31,354 nt of DNA from Patescibacteria group bacterium UBA910 (GCA_002294445.1 DBEI01000037.1:457-31810), one strand, 5' to 3'; shown: positions 22,447 through 29,946, numbered from the stretch's first letter. Notes: generated by a model not told the origin, from the letters alone. Translations and numbers: made by a program.

Positions 22447-22851
22447 GTGTCAGGTTTTGACATAGTCTGCATCCGTTCGCGCACTACAGAGTTCTAGTCA
22501 CTCTCAAAACAACTAGAAACCATACGTGTAAACAATACTGTTGCACGAGCAAAAGCTTCTGTTTCTCCATACTTTGGAGTAAACGACTTTGCTTTCTCTT
22601 ACGCACGAGCTTAATTTTAAGACTCGTCCCTAGGAGGGGGTGATACATCTGATATCTCATACGATGCCTCATTCATATAACCTTGAGATCCGGTCACTTC
22701 CCTGTTTCAGGATTTGACTCAAAAAATGAAACTCGCCTTTTTCTTGTTTTGTGTATTTTATAGAGAAAAAGTCTAAACGTTAAAATATTCTATGTAGTGT
22801 AGACCCGTTCGTATTCTCTCTATGCACGTGGTTTCGATACCACCATCTCCA
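22443..22851 (+). ncRNA. ssrA: tmRNA (ssrA)
   Basis: The 5' GGGGGTG pairs with the 3' CATCTCC (two G·U pairs). TCAGGTTTTGACA follows at the 5' side, and a T arm GTGG-TTTCGATA-CCAC precedes the 3' acceptor strand. The T loop is one base off the standard layout. An internal tag frame reads from about 22528 (GTA AAC AAT ACT ...) through ...SVSPYFGVNDFAFSYARA to TAA at 22612. The exact resume codon is uncertain. The tag ends in ARA rather than the common LAA. CCA is not encoded. smpB is immediately upstream, which supports the call. A palindromic repeat starts at its last base. Confidence 0.93.
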
Positions 22852-22875
22852 CTGCTTCGCTAAAGCTACGCAGTG
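22850..22875 (+). repeat. palindromic repeat at the tmRNA 3' end
   Basis: CACTGC and GCAGTG arms enclose TTCGCTAAAGCTAC, which pairs further inside. The core is the same as in the MutY insertion, but the arms differ in a compensatory way (CCTGC/GCAGG there). It begins at the last acceptor base of tmRNA. Confidence 0.7.
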
Positions 22876-22902
22876 CAAGCACTAAATACCTTTAGCACAT
22901 CA

Positions 22903-22929
22903 AACTTCACTCAACACGTGAGGTTTTTT
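22903..22929 (+). terminator. terminator downstream of tmRNA
   Basis: AACTTCAC pairs with GTGAGGTT (one G·U) around TCAACAC, followed by a run of T. It is placed 50 nt after the tmRNA 3' end, between the two copies of the tmRNA tail. Confidence 0.65.
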
Positions 22930-22945
22930 GTTAGCGAAGAAGTGG

Positions 22946-22973
22946 ATCCTGTGTAGCCTTGGCGAAGCAGGAT
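22946..22973 (-). repeat. third palindromic repeat, opposite orientation
   Basis: ATCCTG and CAGGAT arms surround a core whose reverse complement reads CTTCGCCAAGGCTAC, matching the TTCGCTAAAGCTAC core of 22850-22875 with paired changes (TAAA to CAAGG region). It ends 15 nt before the GIY-YIG start codon. Confidence 0.6.
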
Positions 22974-22988
22974 ATATATAATAAATAT

Positions 22989-23228
22989 ATGCACTATGTC
23001 TATATTTTAAAGAGTCAAAAAGACAACAGCCTCTATATTGGCAGTACAGAAAATGTAAAAAATAGACTAAAGGAACATAACCGAGGCGAATCGACATATT
23101 CAAAAACTAAAAAACCATTTTCTTTAGTTTGGTTTTGTATATTTCCTAACAAACAAAAAGCTTTAGCTTTTGAAAAATATCTCAAACATGGTTCAGGACA
23201 CGCTTTTACAAAAAAGCATTTAATTTAA
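22989..23228 (+). CDS. small GIY-YIG nuclease-domain protein
   Basis: 79 aa from the ATG at 22989; a TATAAT box 6 nt upstream rules out the longer TTG reading, which starts inside the palindrome. It is a single GIY-YIG domain: YVYILKSQKDNSLYIGSTENVKNRLKEHN (the two beta strands and the Arg of the active site), then FEKYLKHGSGHAF with the conserved Glu. Stand-alone domains of this kind (UvrC N-terminal-like, COG2827-like) are frequent in candidate phyla; their roles are mostly unknown. It lies between two copies of the tmRNA tail, so it may belong to a mobile unit. Confidence 0.88.
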   Translation: MHYVYILKSQKDNSLYIGSTENVKNRLKEHNRGESTYSKTKKPFSLVWFCIFPNKQKALAFEKYLKHGSGHAFTKKHLI

Positions 23229-23237
23229 GTCAAAGGG

Positions 23238-23266
23238 TCGATACCACCATTTTTGAAAGTGGTATC
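23238..23266 (+). repeat. duplicate of the tmRNA tail with inverted copy
   Basis: TCGATACCACCAT (23238-23250) is an exact 13-base copy of tmRNA positions 22834-22846. It is followed after 8 bases by the inverted GTGGTATC (23259-23266), giving a hairpin with GATACCAC. Together with the tmRNA tail it brackets about 400 bp that include the terminator, two palindromes and the GIY-YIG gene. Confidence 0.75.
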
Positions 23267-23294
23267 AAAACAACGGAAGGTATAAAATATACAC

Positions 23295-23960
23295 ATGGAA
23301 CACCTACAAAGAAACATATTTATTACCCTGTTTGTGGCAATTGTTGGTGTGCTTGGTTTTGTATTATTTTCAAAAGCACCCGAAAAATCCAACCCTCAAC
23401 CAACACCAGAAAAAACACTTCCAACCACTTCATATTCATCTACAAATGGTATTGCTTTTACTTATCCCACAAAACTTTCACTCACTGATACAGATGAAAT
23501 GATCACACTGCATCACAAAATTCCTTATAAAAATACAGGTGGGTGTGACATGATGGGCGATGAGAAAACATACGACACACTCACTGATTTTCATGTCACA
23601 TTTCGTATCGCATCAACATCACTTATACAAACTGTTCGAAACATGAGCTCATATATTCCTAAGGAAAACTTTGAAGGTGACACGCTTAAAGTAACCCCAG
23701 GCTTCATTGATTCATTTGAAGCAGGTGAACTTCAAGGTTTTGCCATTTACGAAGGGGCTGAAGGATGTAGGTATACCACGTATTACTTCCCTATTAGAAA
23801 CAACAAAACATTGATTATTCAAAAAGAATCAATTCAGGCGCTTTCAGGAGTGAGAGGAAATGCAGAAATTGAAAAAATTCTTGCTGTTCCTGGAGCAATA
23901 TCAAAAGAAGAATCAGAGAATATATTTATAAACATACTTAATTCACTTACAATCAAATGA
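23295..23960 (+). CDS. membrane-anchored extracytoplasmic protein
   Basis: 221 aa. The N-terminal helix (IFITLFVAIVGVLGFVLF) is followed by a Pro/Thr-rich linker to about residue 45. A domain starting SSTNGIAFTYPTKLSLTD follows, with two cysteines (GGCDMM, EGCRYTT) possibly in a disulfide. The layout resembles the protein at 13449. TATAAA lies 8 nt before the ATG. The stop overlaps the next start (ATGA), so the two are coupled. Function unknown. Confidence 0.7.
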   Translation: MEHLQRNIFITLFVAIVGVLGFVLFSKAPEKSNPQPTPEKTLPTTSYSSTNGIAFTYPTKLSLTDTDEMITLHHKIPYKNTGGCDMMGDEKTYDTLTDFHVTFRIASTSLIQTVRNMSSYIPKENFEGDTLKVTPGFIDSFEAGELQGFAIYEGAEGCRYTTYYFPIRNNKTLIIQKESIQALSGVRGNAEIEKILAVPGAISKEESENIFINILNSLTIK

Positions 23961-24370
23961 CATACATATTTTTCCAAGCACTTATATTTATTTCTTGTAT
24001 TATCGGCTATGGCGCTGTAATCACTATCGACACTGCTGGTCTCTTTTGGATTCTCAAAAAACGCTCAATGGATTTTGTCTATAGTATGACAGGTATTACC
24101 CAACCTCTCATTTGGATAGGTTGGACAGGTATCACCTGCGGGATCCTTGGTCTACTTCTTTTTACCCCTCTTACCCCACTAATCACTTACCAACTCATCC
24201 TTCTTGGTATTCTTGGTCTAAATGGCATTTACCTGCAAACAATCAAAAAAAGGCTTAACCTGAAAAATTTAGATCAAAAACTCCCTATTTTTTCTATGTT
24301 TTTAGCTACAGTTATCTCTCAAACAAGCTGGATTACATTTCTCACACTTCAGTTCATACACACCCTCTAA
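23957..24370 (+). CDS. four-helix membrane protein of unknown function
   Basis: 137 aa with hydrophobic segments at about 3-28, 49-68, 73-92 and 110-132. The ATG overlaps the stop of the exported protein before it (ATGA). No motif is recognised; a charged loop KKRLNLKNLDQK separates the third and fourth helices. It is probably co-expressed with the preceding gene, so the two may form a membrane complex, which is inference. Confidence 0.65.
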   Translation: MTYIFFQALIFISCIIGYGAVITIDTAGLFWILKKRSMDFVYSMTGITQPLIWIGWTGITCGILGLLLFTPLTPLITYQLILLGILGLNGIYLQTIKKRLNLKNLDQKLPIFSMFLATVISQTSWITFLTLQFIHTL

Positions 24371-24435
24371 AACTTGTATTTTTCTTTAAAAATGGTATTC
24401 TTATGCCATAATTTTAGTAATTTAAATTTGAACAT

Positions 24436-24945
24436 TTGAGCACCAACGTACGTATAAATCACCAAATTCAAGCACCAGAACTCCGAGTCCTTCTCGAAAC
24501 TGGTGAAAACCTTGGGGTCATGAGTCGAACAGACGCTTTAGACAAGGCTCGAGAGCTTGGTTTAGACCTTATTGAAATCTCACCAAAAGCCATTCCACCG
24601 GTTGCAAAAATCATGGATTATGGTAAATTTCAATACACTGAAAACAAAAAGCTAAAGGTTACAAAAGCCAAAGCTCACACTGTTGAAGTGAAGAACATTC
24701 AGGTCAAAATAGGTACCGGAGATCACGATTTGGAGCTCAAAGCTAAAAAAGCCTCAGAATGGCTAGCAGAAGGTCATCGTATCAAAGTAGACCTCTTTCT
24801 CCCAGGTAGATCAAAATACCTTGACGAGAAGTTTCTCCGAGAGCGAATGGATCGAGTACTCAAACTCATGACAGTCGAATTCAAGATTGCAGACCCTGCA
24901 AAAAAGAGTCCGAAAGGCCTCTCAATCATCATCGAGCGAGCATAA
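24436..24945 (+). CDS. infC: translation initiation factor IF-3
   Basis: 169 aa. It keeps 30S subunits free and checks start-codon pairing. The N-terminal domain opens VRINHQIQAPELRVLLETGENLGVMSRTDALDKARELGLDLIEISPKAIPPVAKIMDYGKF (signature), followed by a linker helix and the C-terminal domain with HDLELKAKKASEWLAEGHRIKVDLFLPGR. The best start is TTG at 24436, a rare codon; infC often uses rare starts, which allow IF-3 to control itself. It heads the classic infC-rpmI-rplT operon, 10 nt before rpmI. Confidence 0.97.
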   Translation: MSTNVRINHQIQAPELRVLLETGENLGVMSRTDALDKARELGLDLIEISPKAIPPVAKIMDYGKFQYTENKKLKVTKAKAHTVEVKNIQVKIGTGDHDLELKAKKASEWLAEGHRIKVDLFLPGRSKYLDEKFLRERMDRVLKLMTVEFKIADPAKKSPKGLSIIIERA

Positions 24946-24955
24946 AGACAAAACA

Positions 24956-25141
24956 ATGAAAACAAACAAATCATACACAAAACGATTGAAGGTAACCAAA
25001 AGTGGCAAGATTTTGGCACGTGCAAAAGGTCAGAACCACTTCAATGCAAAAGTATCTGGACGAGGCAACCTCGCAAAGAAAGGCTCACAGAACTTCCCTA
25101 TGAGTAACAAGGAGATTACACGATTCCTTCCAAATGCATAA
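24956..25141 (+). CDS. rpmI: ribosomal protein bL35
   Basis: 61 aa from the ATG at 24956; the longer open frame runs into infC. It is a basic protein with the L35 pattern MKTNKSYTKRLKVTKSGKILARAKGQNHFNAKVSGR, ending EITRFLPNA. It is part of the 50S subunit and sits between infC and rplT as usual. Confidence 0.95.
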   Translation: MKTNKSYTKRLKVTKSGKILARAKGQNHFNAKVSGRGNLAKKGSQNFPMSNKEITRFLPNA

Positions 25142-25167
25142 TATTTAATAACAAATAACGTACCAAC

Positions 25168-25512
25168 ATGACACGAGTAAAGAAAGGAGTTAACGCTCTC
25201 AAATCACGAAAAAACACCCTCCGAATGGTAAAAGGTTACCGAAACGGACGTGGTACAAAACAGCGACAAGCATATGAAGCTATTTACCATGCAGGTACAT
25301 ATGCATTTGCTCATCGACGCGACAAAAAAGGAGATGCTCGAAACCTTTGGAATGTAAAGATCTCATATGCAGCGAAAGGACTCGGAACCTCATACAGTAA
25401 ACTTATGGGTGGACTAAAGAAGAAGAATATCCTCCTTGATCGAAAGATCCTCGCAACTCTTGCAGAAGAAGCACCAAAGACTTTTGAAAAGATTGTAGAA
25501 ATGGCAAAATAA
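25168..25512 (+). CDS. rplT: ribosomal protein bL20
   Basis: 114 aa, normal length. It binds 23S rRNA early in 50S assembly and in many bacteria represses this operon. Visible features are TRVKKGVNALKSRKNTLRMVKGYRNGRG at the N-terminus, then AHRRDKKGDARNLW and LMGGLKKKNILLDRKILATLA. The start is 27 nt after the rpmI stop. A strong terminator follows. Confidence 0.97.
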   Translation: MTRVKKGVNALKSRKNTLRMVKGYRNGRGTKQRQAYEAIYHAGTYAFAHRRDKKGDARNLWNVKISYAAKGLGTSYSKLMGGLKKKNILLDRKILATLAEEAPKTFEKIVEMAK

Positions 25513-25513
25513 C

Positions 25514-25540
25514 AAAAGACCGGCATCTGCCGGTTTTTTG
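25514..25540 (+). terminator. intrinsic terminator of infC-rpmI-rplT
   Basis: AAAAGACCGGC / GCCGGTTTTTT hairpin with loop ATCT and a T-run, directly after the rplT stop codon. Confidence 0.93.
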
Positions 25541-25662
25541 TTCTGTATGATCTCAAACAAACCACGTAAAGAGTTGGCAAATATACACACATACATTTTT
25601 GTGCAAGGTTTTATTTGTGTATAATATTATTTATATAAATGAGATTTTGAACATATCTATAC

Positions 25663-26058
25663 ATGGAAACACTTATTAGTATTATTCTTATAATTTTCTT
25701 CTCACTCTGGGCAAACAAAGACTCCTCTAAAACAGACTTAATTATTGCTCTCGATTTTATTTTCCTTGGCTATAGCATAATAGCTCTCTTCTTACCTGGA
25801 CACTCATCTCTATTAGCAATAGCTTTATTTTTATTTCACCTTTTATATATGTGGAATTTCAAAAACTCATTACATAACGCTCCGATTCAAGTCAACACAG
25901 AAAACCCTGAATTACCAGGAAAACAAAATAGCATTCAAACTAAATCTCATCTAAATAGAAACTTTATGTCTATATTTTGGGCTGTTATTCTCTTACCAAT
26001 ATCTTTTATGATAATAATTCTAACAACATTAAAACTTTATCCACCTAGATGTGAATAA
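25663..26058 (+). CDS. membrane protein of unknown function, 131 aa
   Basis: Hydrophobic segments lie at about 3-17, 26-46, 48-66 and 103-123. A hydrophilic loop (NAPIQVNTENPELPGKQNSIQTKS) separates the third and fourth. No family is recognised. The gene is AT-rich. The next small membrane gene starts 4 nt after its stop, or overlaps it if GTG 26051 is used, so the two are probably co-translated. Confidence 0.6.
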   Translation: METLISIILIIFFSLWANKDSSKTDLIIALDFIFLGYSIIALFLPGHSSLLAIALFLFHLLYMWNFKNSLHNAPIQVNTENPELPGKQNSIQTKSHLNRNFMSIFWAVILLPISFMIIILTTLKLYPPRCE

Positions 26059-26062
26059 AAAC

Positions 26063-26296
26063 ATGAATACATACACACTTATTAGTAAAGTTTTTTTACC
26101 TTATTATGTACTTCCCCTATTAATCACACTGGGTATATTATCTCTACCTAAACTTTTTGGTGGTATCAATTATATTGGAGATACGGAAATGGCTGTTCGT
26201 TTATTTTTTGATATAATAGTTATAGGAGGACCAATAATACTATCTGTAATTTTTCAGTACGGATACATGAAAACCAGCAAAAAGTACGATAATTAG
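26063..26296 (+). CDS. small membrane protein, 77 aa
   Basis: Starts at ATG 26063; a GTG four codons earlier (26051) is an alternative that would overlap the previous gene. Two hydrophobic helices (about 8-28 and 42-66) surround a loop GGINYIGDTEMAV, and the tail is KTSKKYDN. Its last bases overlap the stop of the convergent prenyltransferase gene by 4 nt. Function unknown. Confidence 0.55.
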   Translation: MNTYTLISKVFLPYYVLPLLITLGILSLPKLFGGINYIGDTEMAVRLFFDIIVIGGPIILSVIFQYGYMKTSKKYDN

Positions 26297-27180
26297 GTTG
26301 AACTCATAAAAAGACATACTCCAATCAGAAGTACGTAAATATGGTCATATTGCCATATTTTTCTTAATATATTTTTTGAATCGATCTTATATATCAAAAA
26401 TGCTTTTGATATAGTACTTATACTAAATAACATAGCAAGTATAACAAGAATAAAAGTAACAAATGAAAAAGAAAATATCATAAACAATGATGTCACCACA
26501 AAGTATAGGCCAAATACACATAAGGAAGTAACTATGTAAGCTAATTTCTTATAACCAAAGATACTTAATGGGGTCTTACGTTGATACTTCATATCCCCTT
26601 CGTTGTCTTCATAATCTTTCATCAGTATTCGCGATCCTCTTATATACAGAAAACCAATAAAAAATAGTAGTGTAGATAGAGGAATATTAACCAAATTTTT
26701 ATACTGGAAATATCCAGTCAAAAAAGGTATGAAATAATATGCAATCATCATTATTAACGTTGCCCACAGACCTTTTTTTGACATATCAAATAATGGATGC
26801 GAGTACAACACTCCTAACAAAATCACCAACACACTCGATAGTACAACCTCACCACCTGCAATAACACTCGTCACTAAACCCGCACCTGTGAATATCCAGT
26901 ACATGGAAAAAACCTCTTGTGGAGAAATTGAGTTTTTTTCCAAAGGCCTACCTCGCTTATTAAACGTATCAATTTGCACATCAAAATAATCGTTGAGTAC
27001 ATACCCAGCACTAAAAACAAACCCAAAACTAATAGCAGTAGTGATCCATAGATAATCAACTGGTAGTGCATACTGAGCAAACCAACAACCTATCACGTAC
27101 CAAAACAGAATATAAAAAATTGATGCAGGTCTTATGAGTTGTACTATTGTATGAACATACTTAGTATGAAGAAGATCCAT
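26293..27180 (-). CDS. UbiA-family prenyltransferase
   Basis: 295 aa from the ATG at 27180; TTG at 27192 would overlap the upstream gene. It has eight or nine membrane helices with the two Asp-rich motifs of the family: NDYFDVQID (about 63-71) and KDYEDNEGD (about 190). These bind Mg2+ and prenyl diphosphate. UbiA enzymes attach or condense prenyl groups in quinone, heme or polyprenyl-sugar synthesis. The RGRPL after the first motif is typical. No quinone genes are nearby, so the acceptor is unknown; decaprenyl-phosphoribose-type synthesis is one option. It is third in a minus-strand operon behind a nuclease gene. Confidence 0.9.
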   Translation of the reverse strand: MDLLHTKYVHTIVQLIRPASIFYILFWYVIGCWFAQYALPVDYLWITTAISFGFVFSAGYVLNDYFDVQIDTFNKRGRPLEKNSISPQEVFSMYWIFTGAGLVTSVIAGGEVVLSSVLVILLGVLYSHPLFDMSKKGLWATLIMMIAYYFIPFLTGYFQYKNLVNIPLSTLLFFIGFLYIRGSRILMKDYEDNEGDMKYQRKTPLSIFGYKKLAYIVTSLCVFGLYFVVTSLFMIFSFSFVTFILVILAMLFSISTISKAFLIYKIDSKNILRKIWQYDHIYVLLIGVCLFMSST

Positions 27181-27185
27181 ATTAA

Positions 27186-28553
27186 TTAACAATCAAGTAA
27201 GTATGGTTTACCTCTCTCAGGATAAAGTGCATCCACATCAAGATAATCCCTCAGTCGCTGTACCAGAAAAAGTGATGCCTTCGGCTCCCCCATGACCACA
27301 AAAACTTTTTTTACTGTATCTGCAGTATCTGCAATCATTTCAAGTAAATGTTCGGAATCCTTATGAGATGAATACCCTGATATCATCTCAATACGTGCTC
27401 GTACTGGAATACGAACACCTTGAATGACAACCTCAGCAGGTGCTTCCTGAATAGTTCTCCCAAGCGTACCAATCGCTTGATACCCCATCAGTAGAATAGT
27501 ACTCTTTGGATCAGGAAGATAATTAACCTCGTGATGTACTACCCGCCCCCCAGCAGACATACCAGACCCTGCAATGATAATCTTTGGATTTGGTTCGGCA
27601 AGAAGTGATTTTGATTCATTTGAATCTTTCACAATACGAAGCTTGGGAAAATTGAAAATATCATCTCCACCTTTGATTTCTTTTTGTACTCCTTGATTAA
27701 AATATTTTGAAGTGTGTCTATATATATCTGTTACTTTAAGTGCAAGTGGAGAGTCGAGAAACACTGGCACCGAAGGAATCTGCTTTTCTTCCACCATGTT
27801 ATTGATTTCATATAAAATAACCTGTGTGCGCTCTAGTGAAAATGCAGGGATAACAATAGTGCCCCCACGTGCAATCCCCTCCTTAAGGATCCGTTTGAAT
27901 TTAGCATCACGCTCTTCTTTACTCTCGTGATTTCTGTCACCATACACACTATCCATAACCACATAGTCCACGTTTTTTATTTTTTCTGTGTCTTTGAGAA
28001 GTGGCGTTGGTGAATTACCTGCATCTCCAGTAAAAAGAATTTTTTTAGTTCCATAGGTAAACTCATACATAGACGAACCGAGAATATGCCCTGCATCCTT
28101 GAGAAATACAGAAAACTCATCATTGATCTTTGTTTGTGTATGATATGGAATGGTGCGCCAATGTGACAACGCTTTATCAAGATCATCTTGTTCATAGAGT
28201 GGAGCCTCCTGCCTTTCTCGCTTGTTTTGCTCCATAATCTTTAATGCGTCAGTGAGCATGACCCGAGCAATCTCTTTTGTTTCTGGAGTAGAAAACACAG
28301 AGCCAGTAAAACCATCTTTAAAGAGCTTTGGAACTTTTCCAATATGATCCATATGGGCATGAGTAATAAACGCATAATCAATTTCTCCAAGGTTGTACGG
28401 AAAATCACCTGAATTTTCTGAATCAGCTTCAGGAACACCCTGTAGTAACCCACAATCAACAATAAAAGCTGAGTATTCTCCTTTAACAAGGAAATTTGCC
28501 CCCGTCACAGACCCTACCCCACCCCAAAATGTAATTTCAAGTTTCTTAGACAT
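27186..28553 (-). CDS. metallo-beta-lactamase fold nuclease with beta-CASP domain
   Basis: 455 aa. A metal-dependent RNA-processing type hydrolase. The MBL motif THAHMDHIG (H65, H67, D69, H70) is followed by DAGHILGSS and FTGDAG metal ligands. A beta-CASP insertion includes FSLERTQ and SPLALKVT, and the C-terminal GYSSHKDSEHLLEM with AGSGMSAGGR is typical of the Ysh1/CPSF73-like RNA-specificity group (COG1236). The C-terminus carries the RMMBL-type segment. It may process or degrade RNA. Its ATG overlaps the stop of the upstream gene by 8 nt, and UbiA follows directly. Confidence 0.94.
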   Translation of the reverse strand: MSKKLEITFWGGVGSVTGANFLVKGEYSAFIVDCGLLQGVPEADSENSGDFPYNLGEIDYAFITHAHMDHIGKVPKLFKDGFTGSVFSTPETKEIARVMLTDALKIMEQNKRERQEAPLYEQDDLDKALSHWRTIPYHTQTKINDEFSVFLKDAGHILGSSMYEFTYGTKKILFTGDAGNSPTPLLKDTEKIKNVDYVVMDSVYGDRNHESKEERDAKFKRILKEGIARGGTIVIPAFSLERTQVILYEINNMVEEKQIPSVPVFLDSPLALKVTDIYRHTSKYFNQGVQKEIKGGDDIFNFPKLRIVKDSNESKSLLAEPNPKIIIAGSGMSAGGRVVHHEVNYLPDPKSTILLMGYQAIGTLGRTIQEAPAEVVIQGVRIPVRARIEMISGYSSHKDSEHLLEMIADTADTVKKVFVVMGEPKASLFLVQRLRDYLDVDALYPERGKPYLLDC

Positions 28554-28938
28554 TCTTCTTTTCTATATTATGTACAAATACAATACCAAGCACCGCACCC
28601 AGAGTATCCATGACGATATCCATACCGGTATCACCCCAATATTCAGGAGATGCAAGATCTGTTGCTCCAATAATCAATTCAAAATATTCCCACACCAGCC
28701 CAACAAGTATGGTAAATACTGCCCCAAGTAAGAGTTTTTCTATATACGAAAGTTTTGATTTAAATAATGAGAGTGTCCAAAAGAAAAAGAGTACAACAAA
28801 AAGCCCACCCAAAAAATGCATAACCATATCGAACCATATTACAGTCCAAAAAAGATAGAGTTTATACGCAATTGCATTTAAGACCCCAACAACAAAGAGA
28901 ACCCAAAACATAGCACGAAAGAGTGTACTTTTTTGCAT
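28546..28938 (-). CDS. membrane protein, DUF2238 (YjdF)/VanZ-like
   Basis: 130 aa from the ATG at 28938, chosen because a TATCAT box lies 7 nt upstream and inside the longer reading. Four hydrophobic helices are seen. WFDMVMHFLGG and WEYFELIIGATDLASPEYWGDTGMDIVMDTLGAVLG match the pattern of DUF2238/VanZ-like proteins with conserved His, Glu and Asp residues near membrane ends. Function unknown. It is first in the operon with the beta-CASP nuclease and UbiA (stop overlaps the next start). Confidence 0.7.
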   Translation of the reverse strand: MQKSTLFRAMFWVLFVVGVLNAIAYKLYLFWTVIWFDMVMHFLGGLFVVLFFFWTLSLFKSKLSYIEKLLLGAVFTILVGLVWEYFELIIGATDLASPEYWGDTGMDIVMDTLGAVLGIVFVHNIEKKNV

Positions 28939-28990
28939 ACCACTAATGATACCTCGAACAGAGGTGAAATTCAAAACATATAAAACCAAC

Positions 28991-29022
28991 AAAAAATCTC
29001 ACACAAACGTGTGAGATTTTTT
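28991..29022. terminator. terminator downstream of the 6S-like RNA
   Basis: A perfect 14-bp stem (AAAAAATCTCACAC / GTGTGAGATTTTTT) with loop AAAC. On the minus strand it directly follows the 3' end of the predicted RNA. Confidence 0.85.
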
Positions 29023-29024
29023 GT

Positions 29025-29160
29025 AGGGTCGCGGTATACTTCCTAAGTTAAAAACTTAGGTGGGTGCCCGCACAAAGCAATCTTAGAGCTTACGCCCACT
29101 AATAGCTTAAAATATAAGGCTCCCTGAAAAATGGTTAGCTAGAAAATATACAGCAACCCT
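29025..29160 (-). ncRNA. ssrS: probable 6S RNA
   Basis: The minus-strand interval has its own promoter and terminator and no ORF. Its ends pair as a closing stem: AGGGTTGC near 29160 with GCGACCCT near 29025-29032, then GTATA with TATAC. The middle is largely unpaired with an AT-rich strand. Near the 3' side a hairpin CCTAAGTT-TTT-AACTTAGG follows CACCCA, like the CACCU-plus-hairpin region of known 6S RNAs. 6S RNA mimics an open promoter and binds sigma70 RNA polymerase. The length of about 136 nt is short for 6S. The call is structural and not from a covariance model. Confidence 0.6.
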
Positions 29161-29166
29161 ATTCGC

Positions 29167-29194
29167 ATTATACCCCACTCATTCATTCCTGCAA
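29167..29194 (-). promoter_or_regulatory. sigma70-type promoter of the 6S-like RNA
   Basis: On the minus strand: TTGCAG (29189-29194), 16-nt spacer, TATAAT (29167-29172). Transcription would start near 29160, where the closing stem begins. This is the most complete -35/-10 pair in the window. Confidence 0.75.
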
Positions 29195-29212
29195 CTTATT
29201 AGATTTGAAAGT

Positions 29213-29818
29213 TTACTCTAAAATCCCATCCAAGTTTACATCGTATAATATTTCGTCTTGAACCAATCGATATGACAGGATTTCTTCAGGTCTAAACCAC
29301 AATGCAATCTCTTTTTCTGCTTCATCTACTGTACCTGATGCATGAACCAAGTTTCGCACAGACCGCCCATCGGTGTCGGAAAGTTCATATGAGTCGAGCA
29401 CAAAGTCACCGCGAATCGTTCCAATATCCGAAGAAAGTGGTTCGGTTCCTCCGGTAATTTTACGAACGATAGCTACCGCATGAGCACCTTGCCACACAAG
29501 TGCAACCACTGGGCCCGATGACATATATTCCTTAAGTCGTCCGAGGATTTTCTGACTTGCTTCAAGCGGGTCTTCTGTAGGTGGTGTCAATCCTTTTTCA
29601 TGATAACTCTTAATTGTTTTCTCTCCTGCTTTCCTCTTCCATTCAGGATCAACCGTGTAATGCTTTTCTATCATTTCTTCTGTAGGTATCACCATCTTTA
29701 GACCAACAAGTTTCAGCCCGATTCGTTCATATCGTTTGATGAGCTCCCCTATTAGACTTCGCTGTACACCATCTGGTTTTATAATAACGAATGTCTTTTC
29801 TTGTTTTGGATGGTTCAT
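29213..29818 (-). CDS. ndk: nucleoside diphosphate kinase
   Basis: 201 aa, longer than the usual 130-155. It moves the terminal phosphate from ATP to other NDPs through a phosphohistidine. TFVIIKPDGVQRSLIGELI is the N-terminal signature, and NLVHASGTVDEAEKEIALWF holds the catalytic His (usually NxxHGSDS). An insertion after the alpha-A region (VDPEWKRKAGEKTIKSYHEKG...) and a C-terminal extension explain the extra length; similar long forms occur in archaea and candidate phyla. A TATAGT box lies 20 nt before the ATG. The 6S-like RNA lies just downstream on the same strand. Confidence 0.94.
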   Translation of the reverse strand: MNHPKQEKTFVIIKPDGVQRSLIGELIKRYERIGLKLVGLKMVIPTEEMIEKHYTVDPEWKRKAGEKTIKSYHEKGLTPPTEDPLEASQKILGRLKEYMSSGPVVALVWQGAHAVAIVRKITGGTEPLSSDIGTIRGDFVLDSYELSDTDGRSVRNLVHASGTVDEAEKEIALWFRPEEILSYRLVQDEILYDVNLDGILE

Positions 29819-29861
29819 AAATATGATTTAAAAAAAATACTATAATTTACAAAATGTGTAT

Positions 29862-29946
29862 CAAAAACTCGTTGAGTACTTTATTTTTATAGGGGTTAGG
29901 GGTAGGGTCTGGCCTATAAAAATAACAGTGCGAAAAAGAGTTTTTG
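29862..29946. repeat. large nested hairpin with G-rich loop between map and ndk
   Basis: CAAAAACTC (29862-29870) pairs with GAGTTTTTG (29938-29946). Inside, TTATTTTTATAGG (29881-29893) pairs perfectly with 29913-29925. The inner loop is GGTTAGGGGTAGGG..., giving G-tracts GGGG, GGGG and GGG on the plus strand. It probably ends the adk-map transcript; the G-tract loop is unusual. Confidence 0.6.

Noticed and set aside
24434..24436. AUU start for infC, as in many bacteria
   Set aside because: The ATT here is out of frame with IF-3; the in-frame candidate is TTG at 24436.
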